Of a stretch of 64,000 bases of DNA, positions 33,638-42,513 are shown piece by piece. The notes beneath the pieces were generated by a model. It searched no databases. It was not told the DNA's origin and saw only the letters and a list, made by a program, of their open reading frames with translations. Both the position numbers and the translations under genes were made by a program. The stretch covers positions 22,541 through 86,540 of the forward strand of contig JAPYUM010000005.1 of assembly GCA_029940535.1 (NCBI GenBank), in the 5' to 3' direction. The stretch's first letter is position 1, and each line of letters begins with the position of its first letter. The stretch comes from Vicinamibacterales bacterium (GTDB lineage: Bacteria; Acidobacteriota; Vicinamibacteria; Vicinamibacterales; UBA8438).

Positions 33638-33778
33638 TCAGTTCACCGGCACCCGTCCGTTCAGTTCCTCGACCCAATGCTGCAACACGGCGACCTGCCA
33701 GACCTGGCCCATGCCGCCCTCGCCAATGAGGGTGGTCACGTCGTCATGTCCGAGGCGGGCGCCAGAACTGAGGGTCAT
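33638..33778 (-). pseudogene. Ser/Thr kinase deletion scar (P-loop end joined to C-terminal end)
   Basis: On the reverse strand from ATG 33778 the 46 codons read MTLSSGARLGHDDVTTLIGE then GGMGQVWQV, a kinase N-terminus. They continue directly with LQHWVEELNGRVPVN, which resembles the extreme C-terminus of acidobacterial PD40-linked kinases. Everything between is missing. A promoter-like GGTATAAT lies 19 bp upstream of the ATG (TATAAT at 33803-33798), as at the 5667 remnant. It could still be transcribed and make a tiny protein, but no kinase function is possible. Confidence 0.75.
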
Positions 33779-33940
33779 CGGTTCAAAGAGTCGTCGAATT
33801 ATACCGACTGGGCGGCGGTGGAAGACCTCACTCCTCCTGAAGATCCATCGTTTGCCGTCGCGTTTGCTTTCGACGCGCTCAAAAAATCGCAGGACGGGTG
33901 TATAAACAGCAAAACATATCCTCCAACGAAGGAGAGCGTC

Positions 33941-34378
33941 ATGCAGAAACAGAGTCGATCCCGGGTGAGCGTGCTTCTGTCCATCACGACCCTGGCGGTG
34001 GTCGCGATGCTCATCGGTGAGCAATCTCCCATCACAGCAACGCAAAGCCGCTTCGTGGGCGGAGACCCGACCCGACCGGACTCGGCCGACATGCGGGCTC
34101 TACGCCTCCGTTTCGAGGCGGGGGCTCGGTCGAACTGGCACAGCCATGCTGGCTGGCAGATCATCGCCGCCGAAGCAGGCCACGGTCGCACGCAGGTGCG
34201 CGGGGAAGCAATCATCGAGCTGCTCCCTGACGGTCCGCCAAACTACACCGCGCCCAACGTGGTTCACTGGCACGGTGCAGCGCCAGACGAGCACGTAGTG
34301 CAGCTGACTTTCATGGGGGGAGCGGCAGGAGCAGACTGGTTCGGACCGGTCAGTGACGACGAGTATCGGGGACGATAG
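33941..34378 (+). CDS. exported cupin-domain protein
   Basis: A 145-residue small cupin with a strong ribosome site (AAGGAGAG) and an N-terminal hydrophobic segment (VLLSITTLAVVAMLIGEQ) that acts as a signal or anchor. Metal-binding histidines are at His67 and His69 (NWHSHAGWQ), with more in VVHWHGAAPDEHVV. HWHGA and the overall layout match YhhW-like or quercetinase-like single-domain cupins often annotated as carboxymuconolactone-linked cupins. The exact role is unknown; it may be a metal-dependent oxygenase or isomerase in the periplasm. Confidence 0.8.
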   Translation: MQKQSRSRVSVLLSITTLAVVAMLIGEQSPITATQSRFVGGDPTRPDSADMRALRLRFEAGARSNWHSHAGWQIIAAEAGHGRTQVRGEAIIELLPDGPPNYTAPNVVHWHGAAPDEHVVQLTFMGGAAGADWFGPVSDDEYRGR

Positions 34379-34431
34379 GTCGGGCCGCGCGTGGCCACGA
34401 CAGCGGCCACAGACGTGCTCTACTAGGCACC

Positions 34432-35985
34432 GTGAAGACATTGCGGCGGCACACGCTTGGAGACCTGCTGCGACGCACGGCGGCTCGCACGCCGGCCAGA
34501 CCCGCCGTGGTGCATGGCGACGTCTCGTGGACCTACGCCGAGTTCGACAGGGTGTGCAACCGGCTGGCGCACGGCCTCGCGGCGCTCGGGCTACGCCGCG
34601 GCGACCGTCTCGCGCTGCTCTCGCGAAACTCACACCAGTTCGTGGCGATCCGGTTTGCGGTGGCTCGTCTGGGCGCCGTGCTGGTCCCCGTGAACTTCAT
34701 GCTCACGGTCGAGGAGGTCGCCTACGTGCTCGGCCACTCGGGCGCTCGTCTGCTGTGCGTCGAAGACGAGTTCGCCCCGGTCGCGCGGGACGCCGTGACC
34801 GGCACGGCCGTCGAGACGGTCATCTGTCTGGGCGGGGAGGCGTCCGAAGCGCCCGCCGGGTGGATTCCCTTCGACGAGGTGTCCTCGGCCGACGACCAAG
34901 AGCCGGTCGTCGACCTGGACACGGGCGATCTGGCCCAGATCATCTACACGAGCGGGACCGAGTCGCGCCCCAAGGGGGCGATGCTGACCCATGACGCGAT
35001 CATCTGGCAGTATGTCAGCTGCATCATCGACGCCGAGATCGGTGCCGACGATGTGCTGTTGCACGCGCTCCCGCTCTATCACTGCGCGCAGCTGGATGTG
35101 TTTCTCGGGCCGGGTGTCTATGTCGGCGCGCGCAACGTCATCGTGACGCACGCGCAGCCCGCGGTGATCCTGCCGATGATCGCCCGGCACCAGGTGACGT
35201 CATTCTTCGCGCCACCCACGGTCTGGATCGCGTTGCTGCGATCGCCGCTATTCGACCAGACCGACCTGTCGTCGCTGCGGAAGGGCTACTACGGCGCCGC
35301 GATCATGCCGGTCGAGGTGCTCGGCGAGCTCGGACGGCGGCTCCCGAACGTCAGATTCTGGAACCTGTACGGACAGACCGAGATCGCGCCGCTGGCCACG
35401 GTGTTGAAGCCGGAGGACCAGATTCGCAAGGCGGGGTCGGCCGGGCACCCAACGCTCAACGTTGAAACCCGGGTGGTGGACGACGCCGGGCATCCGGTTG
35501 TACCGGGGGCGATCGGGGAGATCGTCCACCGATCGCCACATCTGTTGCAGGGATACTACGAGGACCCAGGGCGCACCGCCACCGCGTTTGAGGGCGAGTG
35601 GTTTCACAGCGGCGACCTGGCGACGGTCGATGACGAGGGCTACATCACGGTCGTCGACCGCAAGAAGGACATGATCAAGACCGGCGGTGAGAACGTGGCC
35701 AGCCGCGAGGTAGAAGAGACGATCTACGGGGTGGAGTCGGTGTCGGAGGTGGCGGTGGTCGGGGTGCCGCATCCGTACTGGATCGAAGCGGTGGTGGCCG
35801 TGGTCGTGCGACGTGCCGATCAGACCTTGACCGAGGCTGAGGTCATCGCGCATTGCCAGGCGCATCTGGCCGGGTTCAAGGTGCCCAAGCGCGTCGTGTT
35901 CCTGGATGCGCTGCCCAAGAATCCCAGTGGCAAGGTCTTGAAGCGGGAGCTGCGTCTCAGCCTCGGCCCCGAGAGTGAAGTCTAA
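34432..35985 (+). CDS. acyl-CoA synthetase (AMP-binding family)
   Basis: A 517-residue ANL-family ligase, probably fatty-acyl-CoA synthetase, starting at GTG 34432. The ATP/AMP-binding P-loop is IIYTSGTESRPKGAMLTH, which has Glu-Ser where most members have Thr-Gly. A5-type YGQTE, GEWFHSGDLA, DRKKDMIKTGGENV and the catalytic lysine in KNPSGKVLKREL complete the domain set. It activates a carboxylic acid to acyl-AMP and then acyl-CoA. It converges with and overlaps the 3' end of the TRAP small-permease gene by 29 bp. Uptake of an organic acid by that transporter followed by CoA activation is plausible. Confidence 0.88.
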   Translation: MKTLRRHTLGDLLRRTAARTPARPAVVHGDVSWTYAEFDRVCNRLAHGLAALGLRRGDRLALLSRNSHQFVAIRFAVARLGAVLVPVNFMLTVEEVAYVLGHSGARLLCVEDEFAPVARDAVTGTAVETVICLGGEASEAPAGWIPFDEVSSADDQEPVVDLDTGDLAQIIYTSGTESRPKGAMLTHDAIIWQYVSCIIDAEIGADDVLLHALPLYHCAQLDVFLGPGVYVGARNVIVTHAQPAVILPMIARHQVTSFFAPPTVWIALLRSPLFDQTDLSSLRKGYYGAAIMPVEVLGELGRRLPNVRFWNLYGQTEIAPLATVLKPEDQIRKAGSAGHPTLNVETRVVDDAGHPVVPGAIGEIVHRSPHLLQGYYEDPGRTATAFEGEWFHSGDLATVDDEGYITVVDRKKDMIKTGGENVASREVEETIYGVESVSEVAVVGVPHPYWIEAVVAVVVRRADQTLTEAEVIAHCQAHLAGFKVPKRVVFLDALPKNPSGKVLKRELRLSLGPESEV

Positions 35986-36475
35986 GCGCCTGGCGCACGT
36001 CCCCGACGATGAGTCGCACCATCTCGATGAGCATCAGTCCGAACGAGAGTGGCACCATCGCGAGCACGGGATACAGCGGCCAGTAGGTCGTGCCGATTTG
36101 CATCTGGCGTCCACTCGCGTAGCCCTGCCACGCGAACCTGGCGACGTACCACAACAGGAGGCTGAAGACGACGGTCTCCACCGTCAACACGAAGACCTTC
36201 ACCCAGGCATGTGCCTGCGGTGGCAGGGCGTTCTGGAGCATTTCCAAGCGCGGGAACGTCCCCTCTCGATGGGCCAGTGGCAGCGCCCAGAAGACGAGCA
36301 GCGGAAAGAGCAAACGCTCGATCATGTTGTAGCCGCCCGGGATGAGGTCGACGCCCAGCACATAGCGTCCGAAGACGCTGACGACCGTCATGACCATCAT
36401 CGCGAGCAGACACAGACCGGCGCCGAGGGATGCCATGCCCCCCTCGAGTCGCGTCAGCCAGGTCCAGATGCGCAT
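35957..36475 (-). CDS. TRAP transporter small permease (DctQ-type)
   Basis: A 172-residue membrane protein starting at ATG 36475 (a longer frame would overlap the large permease gene). Four helices are visible, including LGAGLCLLAMMVMTVVSVFG and WPLYPVLAMVPLSFGLMLIE. FGRYVLGVDLIPGGYNMIER is the typical DctQ segment after helix 1. It is the last gene of the TRAP operon, 11 bp after dctM. Confidence 0.85.
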   Translation of the reverse strand: MRIWTWLTRLEGGMASLGAGLCLLAMMVMTVVSVFGRYVLGVDLIPGGYNMIERLLFPLLVFWALPLAHREGTFPRLEMLQNALPPQAHAWVKVFVLTVETVVFSLLLWYVARFAWQGYASGRQMQIGTTYWPLYPVLAMVPLSFGLMLIEMVRLIVGDVRQALRLHSRGRG

Positions 36476-36486
36476 GCAGGTTCCTA

Positions 36487-37800
36487 CTATCGAAGCGTGC
36501 TCGGGAGCCACGTCACCACCGCGGGAAACCGGAGCATGACGGCGCCCACGACCAGCGCGGCGGACAAGGCGAAGACCGAGGTTACCCGGAACACCGGGCC
36601 GACGGGGTGGCCGGCCGCCGTCGACGCGGCATACGCGGCCAGGCCGACGGGCGGTGTCAGCAGGCCCAACGAAATCATGAACGAAGCCATGACCCCAAAC
36701 CAGAGCAGATCGACCTCGGTCGCCTCGAGGATCGGCATCATGACGGGAATGAGCAGCACCATCACGGCGGCCGACTCCAGGAACAGGCCGAACACGAAGA
36801 AGGCGCCGAGCAGGAGCGCGACGACGAGGGTCGAGGAGCTGAGCAACGGCTCGACCAACGCAAGCAGCTCGTGCGGCAGCCGCGAGTACGACAGGAACCG
36901 GCCAAAGATCTGCGACCCGATCACGATGATCATGATCATGGCGGTCACCCTCACCGAGTCTGTCAGAGCGTCGGCGATGCCGCGGACATCCACGCGGCCC
37001 ATGGCGACCATGCCGACGAGCGCCGTGAACGCGCCGAGCGCGCCGGCTTCGCCAGCCGTGACCACCCCGCCGTAGATACCGCCGAAGACCACGACCATCA
37101 GGACGACGACGAACACGAACGCGGGCACGCTCCCCCCGGCGTTGTCACCGTCGTCGGCGGCCCCGTCGCCTGTCCGCCCGTCGACCATGCCGGGCTCGAC
37201 CTCCCCGAACAGCGCCAGGCACCCGATGTAGACGCCGATGCACAGACCGGCCGGCAGCAACGCCCCGATGAAGAGATGCCCGATGGACACCGACGTCAGC
37301 GACCCGTAGATGATCATGATCAGGCTCGGCGGGATGATCGCCGACAGTGATCCCGCCACCGCCGCGACGGCGACCGACATCCGTCGGCTGTAGCCGATCT
37401 GCACGAGTTGGGGCGAGGCGAGCGTCGCCAGGGCGGCTGAGGTGGCGGCGCCCGACCCGGATACCGCGCCGAGCAAACCGCCCGATACGACGGTGGCCAG
37501 CGCTAACGGGAATCGGCGGTGCCCAGCCAGCCGGTAGGCGACCCGAAACAGGTCGACGATCACCCCGCCGCGCAGGAGCATCTGGGCCATCAGCAGATAG
37601 AGCGGGATGATCGAGAGCGAGTAGGTCGAGGCGGTGAAGAAGACGTTGGTGCCGATGATGCCGTCGAAGACCTGCGGCCCGACCCAGAGCGCGATACCCA
37701 GCAGGCCCGACGCGAAGAGCACCGTCGCCACGTGCTGGCCGAGAACCAGAAAGACCACGAACCACAGGACGACGACCCAGATGACGAGATCCTGCGACAT
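36487..37800 (-). CDS. TRAP transporter large permease (DctM-type)
   Basis: A 437-residue inner-membrane protein with about 12 hydrophobic helices. Family markers include LYLLMAQMLLRGGVIVDLF, VSGGLLGAVSGSGAATSAAL (the elevator substrate/Na-binding hairpin) and AIIPPSLIMIIYGSLTSVSI, with TPPVGLAAYAAS in the second half. It carries the substrate with sodium using the binding protein encoded just upstream (8-bp gap). A hydrophilic, acidic loop (about 205-225, DGRTGDGAADDGDNAGG) lies in the middle. Confidence 0.9.
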   Translation of the reverse strand: MSQDLVIWVVVLWFVVFLVLGQHVATVLFASGLLGIALWVGPQVFDGIIGTNVFFTASTYSLSIIPLYLLMAQMLLRGGVIVDLFRVAYRLAGHRRFPLALATVVSGGLLGAVSGSGAATSAALATLASPQLVQIGYSRRMSVAVAAVAGSLSAIIPPSLIMIIYGSLTSVSIGHLFIGALLPAGLCIGVYIGCLALFGEVEPGMVDGRTGDGAADDGDNAGGSVPAFVFVVVLMVVVFGGIYGGVVTAGEAGALGAFTALVGMVAMGRVDVRGIADALTDSVRVTAMIMIIVIGSQIFGRFLSYSRLPHELLALVEPLLSSSTLVVALLLGAFFVFGLFLESAAVMVLLIPVMMPILEATEVDLLWFGVMASFMISLGLLTPPVGLAAYAASTAAGHPVGPVFRVTSVFALSAALVVGAVMLRFPAVVTWLPSTLR

Positions 37801-37808
37801 GGGGGTTC

Positions 37809-38945
37809 TTAGCGACTTCCTAGCGAGAGGTAGTCAGCGACACCGTCAGGCAGGGCGCCGCCCTGGGCGACGACGAGCTCGGCCCACAAGACGGCGGTGG
37901 CCCTGGCGGGGTGGCCATTGCGCTCCGTCTGTTCGATCCATTGGATCCACGTCTCGGCCGCGGCGCGGGCAATGTGGTCTCGCATCTCGACGGGTAACTG
38001 CTGCACGGCCACGAAGGTGGCGCCATCGGCTTGAGCCCGGGCTCGGACGTCCCGGTCTTGCTCGTCGATGTACTCGGCATTGCTGGCGGTGACCGCGCCG
38101 GCCACCCGACCCCAGGCCTCACGCTGTTCGTCCGTCAGGCCGTCCCAGGTCCGCTGGGTCACCGCGAGGTAACTTTGCCAGTGGCCAATCGCGACATCGG
38201 TGACGGTGTAGGTGAGCAGCTCCTCGAGGGAGTACGACACCCAATCGCCAATCGACAGGATGATGCCGTCGATGGTGCCACGGGACAGCGCCTCGTAGGC
38301 CGAGGCGGCCGGCATGGTCACAGGGGTCACGCCGAGACGCTCGAGCACAATCGTGTGTAGCGCCGACCCCGCGCGCACCGGCATTCCGCGGAAGTCCTCA
38401 ACGCGGGTGAGCTCGGCGCCGGTGGTGGAGATGGCGTAGGCCCCCGTGGCGCCGAGTCCCCACGCGACGAGCCCCTTGTCCGCGATCTCGTAGTCGTAGA
38501 AGGTCTTCCCTGCGCTCACCTCGACCTCAGACGCCAGGAGACGCTGAAACGCGCGCGTGATCATGCGCGAATCGGTGCCATACGTCGGGAGCTGGGTCAC
38601 GTCCGACAGCGGAAAGCGCCCCTCGTGATAGGGAGCGAGCATCGGCGCGGCCACGCTGATCACGCCGCTCTCGAGCGCATCGAGCTCACCGCCGACCGCG
38701 ACCAGCTCTCCGGCATAGAAGCGGGTAAAGGCGAGGTCGGTCTCTGCCTCGATCGCATCGGCGAACGGGTCCATGTAGTTGCCGACCCAGAAGTGCGTTT
38801 GGGACAAACCGGCGGACATGGTGAGCGGCTGAGACGTCGTCGGGCTCGACGAGCTCGAACAGCTCGGCGCGGCGGACGCGGCCACGAGCCCGAGCCACAC
38901 GCCGAGGGCCGCGGCGGCCGGTGTTCGCGGTGTGCGGGCTGGCAC
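37809..38945 (-). CDS. TRAP transporter substrate-binding lipoprotein (DctP-type)
   Basis: A 378-residue protein starting at GTG 38945, 8 bp after the stop of the PD40 gene. LGVWLGLVAASAAPSC is a lipoprotein signal with the lipobox cysteine, so it is anchored rather than free. Blocks such as VEDFRGMPVRAGSALHTIVL, LGVTPVTMPAASAYEALSRG and TIDGIILSIGDWVSYSLEEL belong to the DctP family; the conserved substrate Arg is likely in GMPVRA. Ligands are usually organic acids. The open frame extends upstream to 39128 over the PD40 gene but this is antigenic noise rather than coding. Confidence 0.85.
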   Translation of the reverse strand: MPARTPRTPAAAALGVWLGLVAASAAPSCSSSSSPTTSQPLTMSAGLSQTHFWVGNYMDPFADAIEAETDLAFTRFYAGELVAVGGELDALESGVISVAAPMLAPYHEGRFPLSDVTQLPTYGTDSRMITRAFQRLLASEVEVSAGKTFYDYEIADKGLVAWGLGATGAYAISTTGAELTRVEDFRGMPVRAGSALHTIVLERLGVTPVTMPAASAYEALSRGTIDGIILSIGDWVSYSLEELLTYTVTDVAIGHWQSYLAVTQRTWDGLTDEQREAWGRVAGAVTASNAEYIDEQDRDVRARAQADGATFVAVQQLPVEMRDHIARAAAETWIQWIEQTERNGHPARATAVLWAELVVAQGGALPDGVADYLSLGSR

Positions 38946-38953
38946 GCGGTTCT

Positions 38954-40876
38954 CTACTTCACCCAATCGGCGGGCCCGTCCTCCCACTTGTTGTGGGTCA
39001 GGCGGACCACGTACCGGTCGGACAGACGCATCGCGTGGATCTCGCCGTACGGCTGCGGCTGAAAGACCACTTGCGTCAGCGGAAGCTCGTCGTTGAGTCG
39101 CCCCCGCTCCGAGGTGAAGATCAGCCACTCGTCGTCGGGGGAGAACCTCGGATGCATGTCGCGCCCGGGGCTGTGGGTGAGCCGCTCAAGCTGCCCCGGG
39201 CCCCCATCGGCGTTCAGTTTCAGGAGGTAGATCTCGTAGTCGTCGTCCCGCAGCGAGGTAAAGGCGACCCGGTCGCCCTTCGACGAGAACGACGGCATCG
39301 TATCGGTCGCGGGATGGTTGGTCAGCCGGCGCGGTTGGGCGCCGTCGATGTTCATCACATAGATCTCGGGGTTGCCATCACGCATGGTCCGAAACACGAT
39401 GCGCCGCCCATCGGGCGAGAGCTGGGGCAAGGCGTCGTTGGTGCGAGAGTCGGGGGTCAGATTCACCGCGTCGGTGCCATCCGGCCGGCTCTTCCAGATG
39501 TTGACGATGTCGGTCGTCCCCCCGAACGCGGCGCCCACACCGAACACCAGCCACTGCCCGTCACGACTCCACGCCGGCCACCAGGGGGAATCGGTGCCGC
39601 GATAGCCGTACTCATGCCCGCGGTCGAACACCACGCGTTTGTCGGAACCATCCAGCCGGGTCACGACCAGACGGACGAAGGCCTCGCTCGTGGCCACCTC
39701 CTCCCCGCTTGGATGCAGCGTGGGCAGATAGCCCCGAATGCCGGTCAGGGCCAGCGTGCGGTCGGGGAGATCCATCGATCTGGTCGGGTGGACGACAAAC
39801 GGTCCGGGGACGTCGCTCGCGAACAGCGTCGCCGGGTCGGTCGGGCCCGGTCCGAATGCCAGCACGCGACCGGACGGATCGAAGGTCGGTCCCCAGTAGT
39901 CGCGTGTCTCGTCGCTCTCGGTGCGGAGACCGCCGCCGTCAGACCCGACCGACACCACGCTCCACCGATCCCCTTGGCGACGGGTAAACGCCACCCGGCC
40001 GTCAGGTCCGGCCACCGGAGACAAGGCACCCTGGTCGGCTGCGCTGAGGACCCGCGGCATCGTGCCGTCGAGCGGCATCTCGAAGATCCGGGTCCCGCCA
40101 GCACGCTCCGAATAGAAGAGCACGGCCTGCCCGTCAGAGGACCAGGCCGGCGCGCCGTCCCAGCCCGGATGCCGAGTCAGCCGTCGGACATTCGTCCCGT
40201 CCGCTCGCATGACAAACAGCTCGCTCGCCTCGGACCCAGCCGCGGCCAAGGCCCCAGACGCGGCGTCGTCGGCCGCGCGACCGCTCGAGAAGAGAATCTG
40301 GGTTCCGTCTGGCGACATGGCCGGGCTGTAGTCACCGGCGGCATGCCGCGTCAGGTTGACGGCCGCGCGCCCGGAATCAGCCCCCCCCGGGTCGAACGGC
40401 ATCGAGTAGACATCCGGGTTGCCAGTCTCGGTGCTGACGAACACCAACGTGCGCCCGTCGGGGGAGAAGTCGGCCGCGTCCTCCATCGCGTCGCTGGCGG
40501 TCAGGCGGACGGGCTCACCCGCCTGCTCCAGGTCGAGCGCGTAGAGATCGGGGTTGCCGGTGCGCTCGGAGGTGAACACCACCCAGCGGCCATCCGGTGA
40601 GACCACCGGGTTGTAGTCGAGACCAGGGTCGGTCGTCAGCCGCCGCGGCGGCTCCCCAGGCCGGTCAAACCGGTAGATATCCCAATTACCGGGGGCGAGA
40701 CTGCTGTAGACCACGGTCTCGGCATCGCGGGCGCGGCTCTGCGCATCGAGCGCGGGTGCGACGGCGACGACCGTGATGACGACTCCAATGCCAGCAGCGA
40801 CGACGCGTGCGGCACCGAGGGCGAGGACGAACAACACCGCCCGTCTGGCCGACGGAGACGAGAGTCTTGAACTCAT
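38954..40876 (-). CDS. secreted PD40/TolB-like beta-propeller heading the TRAP operon
   Basis: A 640-residue exported protein with a hydrophobic N-terminus (ARVVAAGIGVVITVVAVAPA) and AGAAGGAG-type ribosome site. It contains at least eight PD40 repeats: PVVSPDGRWVVFTSERTGNP, DFSPDGRTLVFVSTETGNPD, AMSPDGTQILFSSGR, QLSPDGRRIVFRTMRDGNPE, RFSPDDEWLIFTSERGRLND and others. Such propellers bind proteins or sugars. It is unusual as the first gene of a TRAP operon and could act as an extra periplasmic receptor or sensor; that is inference from position. Confidence 0.83.
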   Translation of the reverse strand: MSSRLSSPSARRAVLFVLALGAARVVAAGIGVVITVVAVAPALDAQSRARDAETVVYSSLAPGNWDIYRFDRPGEPPRRLTTDPGLDYNPVVSPDGRWVVFTSERTGNPDLYALDLEQAGEPVRLTASDAMEDAADFSPDGRTLVFVSTETGNPDVYSMPFDPGGADSGRAAVNLTRHAAGDYSPAMSPDGTQILFSSGRAADDAASGALAAAGSEASELFVMRADGTNVRRLTRHPGWDGAPAWSSDGQAVLFYSERAGGTRIFEMPLDGTMPRVLSAADQGALSPVAGPDGRVAFTRRQGDRWSVVSVGSDGGGLRTESDETRDYWGPTFDPSGRVLAFGPGPTDPATLFASDVPGPFVVHPTRSMDLPDRTLALTGIRGYLPTLHPSGEEVATSEAFVRLVVTRLDGSDKRVVFDRGHEYGYRGTDSPWWPAWSRDGQWLVFGVGAAFGGTTDIVNIWKSRPDGTDAVNLTPDSRTNDALPQLSPDGRRIVFRTMRDGNPEIYVMNIDGAQPRRLTNHPATDTMPSFSSKGDRVAFTSLRDDDYEIYLLKLNADGGPGQLERLTHSPGRDMHPRFSPDDEWLIFTSERGRLNDELPLTQVVFQPQPYGEIHAMRLSDRYVVRLTHNKWEDGPADWVK

Positions 40877-41058
40877 GGACGACGCTCCTTCTGGGTGCGT
40901 GTGACGGGCACGGGGCGATGCGAGTCCCGGATCATATCGCGTGGACAGGACTCATGAGGCAGGCGAATGCCCGCACCACTCGGGTCGCCAGCCCAACCAG
41001 GTAGCGAATTCTCACCCGCCGACCGGTCCGCGGCGACATACAATACAATCGTACTACT

Positions 41059-42513
41059 GTGGACACCATGACGCTGTCTCCGCCCGCCGCATCCTGGCGT
41101 TCCGGCTGCGCCCGGGTCAGCCTCTGCCTCGGACTGCTGGCGCTCGGCTCGACCGTCGTGCGGGCGGCGGACAGCCCGGTGGCGAACGCCGCGAAGCAGC
41201 AGCGCTGGGACGAGGTGCGGGCGCTGATCGCCGACCACGCGGCGGTCGATGCGCCCCAGGCCGATGGCGCGACGGCCCTACACTGGGCGGCGTACTGGAA
41301 CGAGCGGTCTGTCCTGACCCTGCTGATCGACGCGGGCGCCGATCTGGACGCCGCCAACGAGTACGGGGCCACGCCGCTCTGGGCCGCCTGCGCCAACCGA
41401 CACGGCGACGTCGTCGAGCGGCTGCTGGAAGCGGGCGCCGACCCGCATCGTGGTCTCGATGCCGGCGAGACGCTGCTCATGCGCTGCGCCCACACCGGCG
41501 ACCCGGCGGCCATACGTGCCCTCGTCCGCCACGGCGCCGATCTCGACGCCACCGAGCCGGAGAAGGGACAAACGGCCCTGATGCGAGCGGTCGCCACCGG
41601 GCACGCCGAGATCACGCAGATGCTGCTCGAGGCCGGGGCCTCCCTCGACATGCGGACCCGAGCGGTGCAGCAGCTGCGCGGCACCGGCGAGCGGAGCACG
41701 ACGAGCCCCCAGGGCTCCACCTACTTCGATGCCGGCGGGTTCACGGCGCTGCTGTTCGCCGCACGTCACGGTGACCTCGCCTCCGCGCGGTGGTTGCTGG
41801 ACGCCGGGGCCGACGTCGACGATGCCGGCGCCGACGGGAACAGCGCCATGGTGTTGGCGGCCATGAGCGGCCACGAGCAGTTGGCCCGCTACCTGCTCGC
41901 ACGCGGCGCCGACCCGAGCGCCGCCGGGGCCGGCTACTCCGGCCTGCATGCGGCGGTCCTCCGCACCCTGCCCGCCTTGATGCGGGACCTGCTGGCGCGC
42001 GGCGCTGACCCGAACCTGCCGCTGGTCAAGAGCACCCCGGTGCCCCGCTGGACCTACCAGCACATCTTCACCCGGCGCGAAAAGGGAGCAACACCGCTGT
42101 TGCTCGCCGCGAAGTATCTCGAACCGAACATGGTCCGGGTGCTGGCCGAGCACGGCGGCGACGTGCTCCAACCGATGGACGACGGCACCACGCCGCTGAT
42201 GGCGGCCGTCGGTCTGAGCGCCAACCGGAGCACCACGCGCAGGAATCGGCTCATCGCACCGGAACTGGTGTCGGCCGAGTGGGCCAACGACCCTCTGGTG
42301 AGGGACACGGTTCGAGCGCTGCTCGACGGAGGGGCCGACGTGTCCATCGACGCCGCCGGGCCATCGGGCAACACCGCACTCCATACCGCCGCCCGGTACC
42401 GTTTCACCGCGGCGGCCAATGCGCTGCTGGCGTCGGGCGCCGAGGATGACATCGAGAACGAGGCCGGCACCACGGCGCGAGAGATGCTCGACCGACTGGA
42501 GACAGGGCCATGA
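41059..42513 (+). CDS. secreted ankyrin-repeat protein
   Basis: A 484-residue protein with signal peptide (CLGLLALGSTVVRAADS). About ten ankyrin repeats follow, for example DGATALHWAAYWNERSVLTL, YGATPLWAACANRHGDVVER, GGFTALLFAARHGDLASARW and GNTALHTAARYRFTAAANAL. The start is GTG 41059 or ATG 41068. Its TGA overlaps the ATG of the DUF1592 cytochrome gene by 4 bp. Ankyrin-DUF1592-DUF1552 sets recur in Acidobacteriota and Planctomycetota; the ankyrin member presumably binds a partner in the periplasm. Confidence 0.88.
   Translation: MDTMTLSPPAASWRSGCARVSLCLGLLALGSTVVRAADSPVANAAKQQRWDEVRALIADHAAVDAPQADGATALHWAAYWNERSVLTLLIDAGADLDAANEYGATPLWAACANRHGDVVERLLEAGADPHRGLDAGETLLMRCAHTGDPAAIRALVRHGADLDATEPEKGQTALMRAVATGHAEITQMLLEAGASLDMRTRAVQQLRGTGERSTTSPQGSTYFDAGGFTALLFAARHGDLASARWLLDAGADVDDAGADGNSAMVLAAMSGHEQLARYLLARGADPSAAGAGYSGLHAAVLRTLPALMRDLLARGADPNLPLVKSTPVPRWTYQHIFTRREKGATPLLLAAKYLEPNMVRVLAEHGGDVLQPMDDGTTPLMAAVGLSANRSTTRRNRLIAPELVSAEWANDPLVRDTVRALLDGGADVSIDAAGPSGNTALHTAARYRFTAAANALLASGAEDDIENEAGTTAREMLDRLETGP

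Noticed and set aside
38946..39128. Upstream extension of the DctP frame
   Set aside because: It overlaps the end of the PD40 gene; the GTG at 38945 gives a standard lipoprotein signal immediately.
38921..40600. Long plus-strand open frame of 559 codons
   Set aside because: It is antisense to the PD40 propeller gene; its residues are Arg/Pro/Gly-rich without motifs, while the minus strand shows clear PD40 repeats, signal peptide and ribosome site.
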